Of a DNA stretch of 42,846 nucleotides, positions 1 to 7,090 are shown piece after piece (the first letter of the stretch is position 1; each line of letters starts with the position of its first letter). Both the position numbers and the translations under genes were made by a program. The notes under the pieces were generated by a model. The model was not told the origin of the DNA, ran no database searches, and saw only the letters and a list, made by a program, of their open reading frames with translations. The stretch covers positions 1 through 42,846 of the forward strand of contig UQRY01000013.1 in assembly GCA_900543675.1 (NCBI GenBank), written 5' to 3'. The stretch is from an uncultured Mycoplasmatota bacterium. Lineage in GTDB: Bacteria > Bacillota_I > Bacilli_A > RF39 > UBA660.

Positions 1-480
1 TTATTAGCAATTACATTGTATCATAAGTTTCTGATATGACTCCTTTTTTGATTAACAACAGTGTTGATGATTTTTACTCACCAACACTATTTATTATAGA
101 ACCTTTATAGGAATCGAAGTGATTCCTTTTTCTATGACCCAATCATAAAAAATGTATATGTTTTATGGATAAATACGATGGCTCAGAACTGAAATATAAA
201 TCTTATCTTATTGAAATAAAATAATATGTAAGCCCTAACTCTATCTTTATAAGTTGCCTTATATTTAATTGAAATAATAGTTTTAATACTAGCTATTTCA
301 ATGTTTCTAATTTCAACATTGTTTATTTTTAATTTACTGTTCTAGCAGAAATAATTACTTTTAAAGTTTTACTACTAGGGAATAGAGGGTTAATAGTTAT
401 AAACTTTAGTATATTAAAAAGTGTCTTTGTTTTAGCAAAAAGCACTTCTTGTACTGTTAAGTTAAACGTGGAGTTTGACT
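1..480. other. Non-coding stretch at the left edge
   Basis: I find no supportable gene here: all six frames are broken by stops or have no start with a ribosome binding site. The first 39 bases could be the tail of a + strand gene that begins outside the window, but nothing identifies it. Two hairpins are visible. One has 7-bp arms at 60-66 and 82-88. The other is a terminator-like stem at 109-127. A further AT-rich inverted repeat (TTGAAATA / TATTTCAA) lies near 270-300. Confidence 0.6.
109..132 (+). terminator. Probable intrinsic terminator
   Basis: AGGAATC (109-115) pairs with GATTCCT (121-127) around a 5-base loop, and a T run follows. It would end a + strand transcript entering from the left of the window. 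Confidence 0.45.
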
Positions 481-484
481 TGAA

Positions 485-518
485 GTAAAAGAAAAAAGTA
501 CACCTTTCGACGTACTTT
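485..518 (-). terminator. Terminator of the tRNA-Cys/tRNA-Gly operon
   Basis: Read on the minus strand, AAAGTAC and GTACTTT (bases 512-518 and 495-501) form a 7-bp stem and a T-rich tail follows. It begins about 10 bases after the encoded CCA of tRNA-Gly. Confidence 0.75.
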
Positions 519-527
519 GAACTCAAA

Positions 528-602
528 TGGAGCGGATGAGGGGAATCGAACCCCCGTCACAGCCTTGGCAAGGCCGTATTCGAGCCACTAAACTACATCC
601 GC
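528..602 (-). tRNA. tRNA-Gly (anticodon GCC)
   Basis: On the minus strand the gene begins GCGGATG and ends CATCCGC, giving a complete 7-bp acceptor stem. A T discriminator and an encoded CCA (528-530) follow. The anticodon loop reads TTGCCAA, so the anticodon is GCC, and GGTTCGATTCC forms the T arm. It is the second gene of a two-tRNA operon, six bases after tRNA-Cys, and a hairpin terminator follows. Confidence 0.95.
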
Positions 603-608
603 AATTTT

Positions 609-682
609 TGGAGGGCCTAGTCGGATTTGAACCAACGATCAGGGAGTTGCAGTCCCACGCCTTACCACTTGGCTATAGACCC
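609..682 (-). tRNA. tRNA-Cys (anticodon GCA)
   Basis: On the minus strand it begins GGGTCTATAGCCAAGTGG, has an acceptor stem GGGTCTA/TAGGCCC with one G-T pair, and an anticodon loop CTGCAAC, so the anticodon is GCA. GGTTCAAATCC forms the T arm and CCA is encoded at 609-611. It is the promoter-proximal gene of the two-tRNA operon. Confidence 0.95.
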
Positions 683-723
683 AAAGTATTTGAATTACCT
701 CAAAAAGATAACTCATGAATATA

Positions 724-752
724 ATAGTACACTAATAATTTTTTTTTGTCAA
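724..752 (-). promoter_or_regulatory. Promoter of the tRNA operon
   Basis: On the minus strand there is a perfect -35 TTGACA (752-747), a 17-base spacer and a -10 TACTAT (729-724). This places transcription start about 35 bases before tRNA-Cys. Confidence 0.8.
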
Positions 753-942
753 TTCATGTTTTTGCTTTTTTCTATTAAATTATATGAGAAATAGAAAAAG
801 AAAGTACCTATAGTAAAAAATATTTAAAAAAATAATGGAAAAAACTCCCATGCCTAATATTGTGTGATAAAATTAAAATAAAAGATACAAGAATAATACT
901 ATCTAAGAAAGAAGGTGTAGGGAGTAATATTATTCCTAAAAA

Positions 943-1266
943 ATGAAAGAGAAAATAGAAGAGTATTTAAACCGAATAAATGAGGTCAAGGGTACTGAAC
1001 GTGAACAATTAAAAGAAGATCTTTTAATCCATATTTCCTTTTATCAACATGAACGTTTAATTCACCTCCTAGTTACGATAACTTTTGCCCTCCTTACTTT
1101 TTTCAGCTTATATTTCCTAGTTACCGTACCAAGTATCGCAATTGGAATCTTGTTCATCATTTTTTTAATCATGTTAGCATTCTATATTAAGCATTATTAC
1201 TTTTTAGAAAATAATGTTCAAAAGCTCTATAAAATTTACGATGACTTAACCAAAACAAAACACTAA
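943..1266 (+). CDS. Small two-TM membrane protein, QHERLIHL family
   Basis: A 107-residue protein of unknown function. It has a charged N-terminal segment (1-37), then the motif YQHERLIHLLVT, two hydrophobic spans (about 47-65 and 68-86), and a conserved end containing FYIKHYYFLEN and LYKIYD. A paralogue with the same layout and motifs lies at 32668-33003. I do not recognise a named family. The start is the only in-frame ATG that preserves alignment with the paralogue; the frame is closed by a TAA six bases upstream. The ribosome binding site is poor: the nearest GGAG (919-922) is about 20 bases away and lies in a small inverted repeat with ATTCC that could mask it. A PerR-like regulator gene follows. 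Confidence 0.75.
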   Translation: MKEKIEEYLNRINEVKGTEREQLKEDLLIHISFYQHERLIHLLVTITFALLTFFSLYFLVTVPSIAIGILFIIFLIMLAFYIKHYYFLENNVQKLYKIYDDLTKTKH

Positions 1267-1273
1267 AAAAGAC

Positions 1274-1301
1274 TTGCATTTCTTTCTTGCAATGATATAA
1301 T
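1274..1301 (+). promoter_or_regulatory. Promoter of the perR-like/hydrogenase operon
   Basis: -35 TTGCAT (1274-1279), a 16-base spacer and -10 TATAAT (1296-1301). The Fur-type operator begins seven bases after the -10, over the expected transcription start. Confidence 0.7.
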
Positions 1302-1307
1302 AATAAC

Positions 1308-1322
1308 TGATAATCATTATCA
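1308..1322 (+). promoter_or_regulatory. Fur/PerR-type operator (7-1-7 palindrome)
   Basis: TGATAATCATTATCA is a perfect 7-1-7 inverted repeat of the kind bound by Fur, PerR and Zur proteins (established knowledge). It lies between the -10 and the ribosome binding site of the Fur-family gene, so the gene very probably represses itself and the hydrogenase-rubrerythrin gene behind it. Confidence 0.85.
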
Positions 1323-1334
1323 ATAAGGAGTGTT

Positions 1335-1730
1335 ATGAAATACCGAAACACTAAACAAAAAGAATTGATTTTAGACATCATCAAAAATAATCACGATCAT
1401 CCAACAATTTACGAAATTTATGATGAAGTCAAAAAGGCTGATGCCAGTATTGGCCAAGCAACAGTCTATCGCAATGTGAAACAATTCATAAAAGAAGGAA
1501 AAATTAGTCTGTTAAAAACAAAACAAGGAATAGACCGTTATGATTTTTATCAAGACCATTTTCATCTTGAATGTTTAACCTGTGGTAAGCTATTTGATTT
1601 CTATGACTCGAAACTACTCAATCAACTAAAGAGTAAGAATTATCTAGATGGCTTTCAAGCGACAAATTATAATTTAACGATTGAAGGATATTGCTTAGAA
1701 TGTAATGGAGGAAAACGTGAAGAAGTTTAG
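1335..1730 (+). CDS. perR: Fur-family metalloregulator, PerR-like
   Basis: A 131-residue Fur-family repressor with an N-terminal winged helix (about 1-75, with ATVYRNV as the recognition-helix motif) and a C-terminal dimerisation domain. Structural zinc ligands are two CxxC pairs (CLTCG and CLECN). The regulatory metal site looks like that of PerR: a His in HPTIYEIYD, an Asp in RYDF where Fur has Glu, HFH, and an Asp after CGKLF. Peroxide-sensing PerR oxidises its metal-site histidines; that this protein does so is an inference. AAGGAG stands five bases before the ATG. The last 14 bases overlap the start of the hydrogenase-rubrerythrin gene, so the two are probably translationally coupled. 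The peroxide-reducing partner gene supports PerR over Fur or Zur. Confidence 0.88.
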   Translation: MKYRNTKQKELILDIIKNNHDHPTIYEIYDEVKKADASIGQATVYRNVKQFIKEGKISLLKTKQGIDRYDFYQDHFHLECLTCGKLFDFYDSKLLNQLKSKNYLDGFQATNYNLTIEGYCLECNGGKREEV

Positions 1731-3927
1731 ATGTAAAATATGTGGTTATATTGAAGAAATGGAAGAGTTACCAGATGGGTATACTTGCCCTCTTTGCGGA
1801 GTAGGCAAAGAAATGATGGAAGAGGTAATCGAAGAACAACGCCCAAAGAAGAAGTACCGCTGTAAGCTATGCGGCTATATCGAAGAAAATGGCGATTTGG
1901 TTGAACAAGGAGATTATCGTTGTCCAATTTGTGGAGTTCATCAAGAGTTTATGGAAGAAGTTACTTTAGAAGAAGCTCCACCTGAAAAAGAAGATAAAAG
2001 AATTCCTATCGATGAAGACAATCCAGGAATCGCTAGAATCATGGAAAAGTGCATTAATTGTGGCCGTTGTAAAGATATCTGTCAAAACGTAGTTGGCATA
2101 AAATACCAAGACAAGGTAAAGGGACACCCAGCTTGTGTTTCTTGTGGTCAATGTATCTTGAACTGTCCAATGGGAGCAATTGTCCCTAAATATAACTACA
2201 AGAAAGTAGCTCAAGAAATTGAAAATAAAGATAAAATCGTCATCGCATTAACTTCTCCTGCTGTCAGGGTTGCCTTAGGGGAAGAATTTAAGGAAGAAGC
2301 AGGTACCAATGTTGAAGGCAGAATGGTAGGAGCTTTAAAAGAATTAGGGTTTGATTATGTATTCGATACCACTTTTGGCGCTGATTTGACTATCATGGAA
2401 GAAGCTAGTGAGTTGGTCTTTCGAATAAAAGAAAACAAGAACTTGCCTCAATTAACTAGTTGCTGCCCCGCTTGGGTGAAATATGTAGAAATTTACTATC
2501 CTGATTGGATAAAGAATTTATCTACTTGTAAAAGTCCAATTGGTATGCAAACAACAATGATTAAAACCTATTTTGCACAAATAAAAAATTTGGATCCAGC
2601 CAAAATAATTACGGTAGCAATAACTCCTTGTACAGCAAAGAAGAGTGAAGCGCTACGCGAAGAACTAAAATCAAGTAGCACTTTTTGGCACAAAGAAATC
2701 ACAAGAGATAATGATTATGTCATCACGACTAGTGAACTAGGCTTAATGTTACGAGAAAAAAGAATAGATTTTACGAAAGTTTCTGAGCAACACTTCGATT
2801 CTTTATTAGAAAGAGGAAGTGGAGCAGGTGTCTTATTTGGTAACAGTGGTGGGGTAATGGAAGCAGCTATTCGAACTGCTCATTATCTACTGACAGGAAA
2901 AGACCAAGAAGCATTATTAAACTATACACCAGTTCGTGGCTTAGAAGAAGTAAAAGAAGCAACGGTTACTATCGGAGATGTTGTACTTCAAGTTGCTGTC
3001 GTATACGGCTTACCTAATTGGGAACGCCTCTTAGAGAAAATGAAGCAAGAACATAAAAAGTATCATTTTATCGAAGTGATGAATTGTCCAGGTGGCTGTA
3101 TCGGTGGAGGAGGACAACCGCTAACCGCAATTAATAAGCAAAAAGAAATTCTAGAAAAAAGAATGGCTGGAATTTATCAAAGCGATAAAGAAAGTCGTAT
3201 TCGTTACTCTTATCGAAATCCCGATATTGAAAAAATTTACCGTGATTTCTTAGGAGAACCATTAAGCCCAATTAGCGAGGAACTCTTACATACGAGTTAC
3301 CAAGATAAAAGTAAGTTATTAAAAGAACAATCTTTTAATATAGATAAAAAACAAGAAAAGGAAGGAATGAAAAAAATGGATTACGCAAAATTAAAAGGTT
3401 CTAAAACAGAACAAAATTTAATGACAGCTTTTGCTGGAGAAAGTCAAGCTAGAAACAAATATTCATACTATGCTTCAAAAGCAAAAAAGGATGGTTATGA
3501 ACAAATCGCTGCTATTTTCGAAGAAACAGCAAATAACGAAAAAGAACATGCTAAATTATGGTTCAAATACCTACATGGTGGCGACATCCCATCTACAATG
3601 GAAAACTTAGAAGATGCTGCTCAAGGCGAAAACTACGAATGGACAGATATGTATGCTGGATTCGCAAAAGAAGCTAAAGAAGAAGGATTCGATGAATTAG
3701 CTTACTTATTCGATGCAGTAGCAAAAATCGAAAAAGAACATGAAGAAAGATATTTAACCCTATTAAAGAATGTTAAAGATGACCGTGTATTCCATAAAGA
3801 TGGAGACAAAATTTGGATCTGCCGTAACTGTGGACATGTTTATGTTGGAAAAGACGCTTTAGATGTATGCCCAGTTTGTAAACATCCAAAATCATTTATG
3901 GAAGTAAAAGCAGATAATTATCAATAA
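1717..3927 (+). CDS. Rubredoxin-[FeFe] hydrogenase-rubrerythrin fusion
   Basis: A 736-residue single-chain redox enzyme, numbered from the GTG at 1717, which has GGAGG five bases upstream (an ATG at 1705 has no such site). In order: rubredoxin-like knot 1 (C6, C9, C24, C27); knot 2 (C49, C52, C69, C72); two [4Fe-4S] ferredoxin motifs (C112-C122 and C140-C150); the H-cluster domain with TSCCPAW (C249/C250), PCTAKKSE (C305) and the CPGGC motif (C457, C461); a small-subunit-like end (about 490-530, NPDIEKIYRDFL); then a complete rubrerythrin from about 551, with a diiron ferritin-like domain (ESQARNKY and EKEHA motifs) and a C-terminal rubredoxin knot (CRNCG, CPVCK). The arrangement predicts electrons passing from H2 through FeS and rubredoxin centres to peroxide at the diiron site. 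PerR-type control fits. The HydEFG maturases are not in this window. TSCCPAW and PCTAKK resemble group B rather than classical group A hydrogenases. An internal ATG (3367) has its own AAGGAAGG and could also give free rubrerythrin. Confidence 0.92.
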   Translation: MKKFRCKICGYIEEMEELPDGYTCPLCGVGKEMMEEVIEEQRPKKKYRCKLCGYIEENGDLVEQGDYRCPICGVHQEFMEEVTLEEAPPEKEDKRIPIDEDNPGIARIMEKCINCGRCKDICQNVVGIKYQDKVKGHPACVSCGQCILNCPMGAIVPKYNYKKVAQEIENKDKIVIALTSPAVRVALGEEFKEEAGTNVEGRMVGALKELGFDYVFDTTFGADLTIMEEASELVFRIKENKNLPQLTSCCPAWVKYVEIYYPDWIKNLSTCKSPIGMQTTMIKTYFAQIKNLDPAKIITVAITPCTAKKSEALREELKSSSTFWHKEITRDNDYVITTSELGLMLREKRIDFTKVSEQHFDSLLERGSGAGVLFGNSGGVMEAAIRTAHYLLTGKDQEALLNYTPVRGLEEVKEATVTIGDVVLQVAVVYGLPNWERLLEKMKQEHKKYHFIEVMNCPGGCIGGGGQPLTAINKQKEILEKRMAGIYQSDKESRIRYSYRNPDIEKIYRDFLGEPLSPISEELLHTSYQDKSKLLKEQSFNIDKKQEKEGMKKMDYAKLKGSKTEQNLMTAFAGESQARNKYSYYASKAKKDGYEQIAAIFEETANNEKEHAKLWFKYLHGGDIPSTMENLEDAAQGENYEWTDMYAGFAKEAKEEGFDELAYLFDAVAKIEKEHEERYLTLLKNVKDDRVFHKDGDKIWICRNCGHVYVGKDALDVCPVCKHPKSFMEVKADNYQ

Positions 3928-3949
3928 ACATTCTTAGTAGTTAAGGAGT

Positions 3950-3990
3950 AAAAAGTACCGGCACAATATAAAGTTGGTACTTTTTCAATG
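3950..3990 (+). terminator. Terminator of the perR-hydrogenase operon
   Basis: A perfect 10-bp stem AAAAAGTACC (3950-3959) / GGTACTTTTT (3976-3985), with the T run in the descending arm. Confidence 0.85.
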
Positions 3991-4130
3991 AAACAAAGTA
4001 GTCGAAAAGAACGAAAAAATAGTCAAAAAGGAAATAAAATGATTGGTAATTTTCCCCAAACAAAAGCTCTATAATCCGCATAAAATAAGGGTAAATAGGA
4101 ATAACAGAGTGCATATTAGACCTCCCGAAT

Positions 4131-4159
4131 TTGCAAAAGCTAGTCCCCTATGGTATAAT
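4131..4159 (+). promoter_or_regulatory. Promoter of the 3D-domain protein gene
   Basis: -35 TTGCAA (4131-4136), 17-base spacer, -10 TATAAT (4154-4159). The predicted start of transcription is about 19 bases before the ATG at 4185, which excludes an upstream start. Confidence 0.75.
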
Positions 4160-4184
4160 GGTAACTGTTCGAAAGAGAGGAATT

Positions 4185-4883
4185 ATGAAAAAAAATTGTA
4201 ATTATGCTTTCAGAATAGTATGTGTCTATATCGTGGTTTTAACACTATTTAGTCTAGCTAGTGCCAATGTTACAATTGAAAAAGAATCTTACCTAGTACA
4301 AAATAGTAATATTACCAAACAATTAAACAGTAAATTGATCGCAAATGGAGTAATAGAACAAGAAGAAATAAAAGAAGAATTAGAAATACCACAAGCTAAA
4401 GTAGAAGAAAAAGAAGAAGTAATACAGCAAGAAACTACTCCAGTTATAGAAAAACAAGAACCAGTAGTAGAACAACCACAAACATCTGCTCCAAGCTATA
4501 TTGCACCAATAGACACAACTAGTTTTCCAGTACTTTCTACGAATGTTGGAACTGTAAGCCATTATGGACACGATTGTTACGGATGTACATCAGGTAAAAC
4601 AGCATCAGGTTATTACATTGGTGACGGACGTATCTATTATAATGACCCTGTCTTCGGTAGCGTACGAATCGTTGCAGCAGGAAGTGAATATCCCCTAGGA
4701 TCGATTTTACGTTTAACCAATATCGGTGATGCCCCTATGTTAGTTATCGTCTTAGATAGAGGAGGTGCAATCGGATCAGGTAAAGGTCGTATTCTAGACT
4801 TACTGACCGAAAGCAACGCCGCAGCATACCAACAGGGACTAAAATATAATGTCAAAGTAGAAGCATTAAGGTTAGGTTACTAA
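4185..4883 (+). CDS. Secreted 3D-domain (double-psi barrel) protein
   Basis: A 232-residue exported protein. It has a signal peptide or N-terminal anchor (about 1-28, hydrophobic core IVCVYIVVLTLFSLASA), a linker rich in Glu, Val and Pro (about 50-100), then a C-terminal domain of about 115 residues. That domain has the features of the 3D (Asp-Asp-Asp) family seen in Rpf/YabE-type and MltA-like peptidoglycan-cleaving proteins: an early Gly-Lys-Thr-Ala-Ser-Gly segment, PLGSILRLTN, then VLDRGGAIGSGKGRILDLL. It probably acts on peptidoglycan outside the membrane; the exact bond is unknown. The ATG was chosen because GAGAGG stands just before it and a good promoter lies immediately upstream. HYGHDCYGC carries two cysteines that could form a disulfide. 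Confidence 0.8.
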   Translation: MKKNCNYAFRIVCVYIVVLTLFSLASANVTIEKESYLVQNSNITKQLNSKLIANGVIEQEEIKEELEIPQAKVEEKEEVIQQETTPVIEKQEPVVEQPQTSAPSYIAPIDTTSFPVLSTNVGTVSHYGHDCYGCTSGKTASGYYIGDGRIYYNDPVFGSVRIVAAGSEYPLGSILRLTNIGDAPMLVIVLDRGGAIGSGKGRILDLLTESNAAAYQQGLKYNVKVEALRLGY

Positions 4884-4899
4884 TTTTAATGCTTTTTTT
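4862..4899 (+). terminator. Terminator overlapping the 3D-domain gene stop
   Basis: AGCATTAA (4862-4869) pairs with TTAATGCT (4886-4893), followed by seven T. The left arm lies in the last codons of the gene. Confidence 0.75.
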
Positions 4900-4961
4900 C
4901 TGGAATTTTTAGTGGGATATGATATAATGGAAAATAGGAAAAGGTATAAATAGGTGGTTCT

Positions 4962-6125
4962 ATGAAACAAGAAAAGAAGTTATTTAAGCATCAAACCGCA
5001 ATTACAGTAATAGCGGTAATTATCACAGTAACAGTAGCAATAGGAAGTAGCTATCTACTATTTAATCGTCAAGATAATAACAAGGAGTATAATGCATTTA
5101 AAGAAGAGGATTTTGAAATTAGTTATGTCGATAATGGCAAAGGAAATGGAGATGTCTTATCCCTAGTAAATGCAACGCCAATGTCTGATGAAGAAGGATC
5201 TAGTCAACAACCATATCGCTTTAACGTAACGAATACAGGAGAAGAAAAAGCAAAATTCGTGATCAAACTTTCTTCTGATCAAGCCTTGATCGATGAAGAT
5301 GATTGCGAAACTAAACAATTATCTACCTATTATATAAAATACAAAATTGATAACCAAGAACCAAAAATTCTAAGTACAGTAGAAACAAAAGATTACGAAA
5401 TTTATGTTAGTAACAATGAACTTATGCCAGGAAGTAGTGAAATCCACGAATTAAGAATTTGGTTAGTGGAAAATAGACCAGAGAGTGTAAAAAGCAATCA
5501 CTTTCATGGACGTCTAGAAATTGAACAAATTACAGAAGAAAAAACATGGCAAGAATTCCAAGTAGGAGAGGCAGTTACTTTACCTAATGGAGATAAGTAT
5601 CATGTAATCGAAACAAGTGATAATACGATGTCTAAAGTAAAATTACTAAGTGATTACAATTTAATCCCAACAGGTGTCCAAGACAATAGTTGTGTAATTA
5701 GTGAGTTTATCCAAGGCAAGATAAATGAAGGAAAAATTACAGATCAAGCCGAAACTTATTATTGCAGTACAGGAAAATATCAAGAATTAGGAACTACACT
5801 ATATCAGAATTATTTTACCAACTTGGAAAAGGCCGAAATAGTAAATACTTATGATGAAGTACGTTTAATCACTGTTCCAGAAATCGAAGCTATCGTTAAT
5901 GACCAAGTAGACTCAGCCACTTTTTCAACAAGTTTAAAAAATGAGAATATAGCATGGTTAATAACAGGAAATTATTGGACTTCGACGCCTAATTCTAATA
6001 ACGAAAATTTCTTGTGGGCAGTAAGTGTAGATGAAACAGGAGCATCTCTTCAAGAATTTGAAAATACTTCTGAATATTTTGGAATTAGACCAGTTATCGT
6101 TATCGATAAAGAGGTGTTACAATAG
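4962..6125 (+). CDS. Membrane-anchored surface protein, DUF6273-like end
   Basis: A 387-residue protein with a single N-terminal membrane span (about 13-33). An extracellular beta-sandwich-like region follows (about 45-190, containing PYRFNVTNTGEEKAKFVIKL), reminiscent of the TasA/camelysin-type fold. The C-terminal region (about 200-387) has the look of DUF6273 or formylglycine-enzyme-like surface domains: GDKYHVIE, then NYWTSTPN, WAVSV and FGIRPVIVI. The function is unknown and the fold calls rest on motif resemblance. AGGTGG precedes the ATG, and a TATAAT lies at 4923-4928. It is a single-gene unit between two terminators, next to the 3D-domain cell-wall protein. Confidence 0.65.
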   Translation: MKQEKKLFKHQTAITVIAVIITVTVAIGSSYLLFNRQDNNKEYNAFKEEDFEISYVDNGKGNGDVLSLVNATPMSDEEGSSQQPYRFNVTNTGEEKAKFVIKLSSDQALIDEDDCETKQLSTYYIKYKIDNQEPKILSTVETKDYEIYVSNNELMPGSSEIHELRIWLVENRPESVKSNHFHGRLEIEQITEEKTWQEFQVGEAVTLPNGDKYHVIETSDNTMSKVKLLSDYNLIPTGVQDNSCVISEFIQGKINEGKITDQAETYYCSTGKYQELGTTLYQNYFTNLEKAEIVNTYDEVRLITVPEIEAIVNDQVDSATFSTSLKNENIAWLITGNYWTSTPNSNNENFLWAVSVDETGASLQEFENTSEYFGIRPVIVIDKEVLQ

Positions 6126-6149
6126 CGAGCAGAAAAACTCGCTTTTTTT
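6124..6149 (+). terminator. Terminator after the DUF6273-like gene
   Basis: AGCGAG (6124-6129) / CTCGCT (6138-6143) stem, followed by a T run to 6149. Confidence 0.85.
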
Positions 6150-6198
6150 ATTAAGTTATGGTATAATAAGGCCACAATTAAAGGAAGGAGTAGTGAGT

Positions 6199-6936
6199 AT
6201 GAAATTATTGAATAAATTAATTCCCGTGACAGGTGCAGTTATTGGAGTTATCGTTCCTTTCATATCCCCTTTAGCACCAAGTGTAATTACGGTTGTAGGA
6301 GGAGGGCTTATTGGCTTAATAGCTGGTGCAGCCATAGTAACAGGAATTAGTCTTTTATTTAATGAAGATGAAACTGTCACTGAAGCTAATAAAGAGCAAC
6401 GTCCGCCAAAACGAAAAAGAACTGAACGAAAAAAAGTCCAAAAACGTAATACGTATTCTTTAGAAAAAAAGAAAGATGCTAGAGGTACAAGACCTGTCAA
6501 AAACATTCTAACTTTAGATGATGAAGAGGAGTCAATTAAAACGTCATCAGTTAACCAAAAACAACCAGCTAATATTTTCAAATTGGACGATGAGGATGAG
6601 CAAATTAAAACCACCACTACTAATCATCCCGTTAAGAATATCTTAAAATTGGATGATGAAGAAGATATTGAGCAAGAAAAAGCATATAGCCTTAATCCAA
6701 TTTCTCAAAAACAAAAGGTACTATTTCAAGATCCATATAATCAAACGGCTATAAGTGGAAAAAATAATTTGCGAGTAAATGATGAAAAGATAATAAATGA
6801 TGTTAAAAATAGACTCGAACAGTTGAAAAAAACGCTAACAGAAACGCAAAAACAAATCAATGAAATTCGAATGATTTTAGATGATTTGCAAGAACAGCAA
6901 GAAAACTCTCGCCCAAAAGTAAAAATGATTTCTTAA
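6199..6936 (+). CDS. LFxDPYNQT family membrane protein, copy 1
   Basis: A 245-residue protein of unknown function. Two glycine-rich hydrophobic spans (about 9-27 and 30-54) are followed by a long charged, low-complexity tail. The tail carries three imperfect repeats of the type PVKNILTLDDEEE (near 98, 121 and 144), the motif VLFQDPYNQTA (about 173-183), and a C-terminal amphipathic coiled coil (about 195-235). The start is the ATG at 6199 because AAGGAAGGAG ends eight bases upstream; a GTG six bases earlier is too close to that site. It is the first of three consecutive paralogues. The topology (short hairpin anchor, large cytoplasmic tail) suggests a scaffold or membrane-organising protein, but that is only an inference. 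Confidence 0.75.
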   Translation: MKLLNKLIPVTGAVIGVIVPFISPLAPSVITVVGGGLIGLIAGAAIVTGISLLFNEDETVTEANKEQRPPKRKRTERKKVQKRNTYSLEKKKDARGTRPVKNILTLDDEEESIKTSSVNQKQPANIFKLDDEDEQIKTTTTNHPVKNILKLDDEEDIEQEKAYSLNPISQKQKVLFQDPYNQTAISGKNNLRVNDEKIINDVKNRLEQLKKTLTETQKQINEIRMILDDLQEQQENSRPKVKMIS

Positions 6937-6999
6937 TCAATAAAATTAAAGAGCAATATGAAAAATATAAAAATAAGTAAATAAATTAACGCTATTGAA

Positions 7000-7036
7000 C
7001 CTCGTTTTAAATGTAAAAGACGAGGCTTTGCTTTGT
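7000..7036 (+). terminator. Possible weak terminator after copy 1
   Basis: CCTCG (7000-7004) / CGAGG (7021-7025) hairpin, with a broken T-rich tail. The stem is short and the tail is interrupted by G and C. Confidence 0.35.
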
Positions 7037-7090
7037 ACAGTTACTTGGAAAGAAATTTGTCAAATACTTTCTAAAGTAGGGGAGAAAAGT

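Noticed and set aside
329..526. A 65-codon minus-strand frame
   Set aside because: It overlaps the tRNA terminator, has no ribosome binding site and shows biased low-complexity composition.
527..718. A 63-codon + strand frame
   Set aside because: It lies across both minus-strand tRNA genes; its peptide is only the antisense reading of the tRNAs.
6156..6617. Long minus-strand frame of 153 codons
   Set aside because: It is antisense to the Glu/Lys-rich first paralogue; the Ser-rich runs are a by-product of GAA/GAT codons on the other strand.
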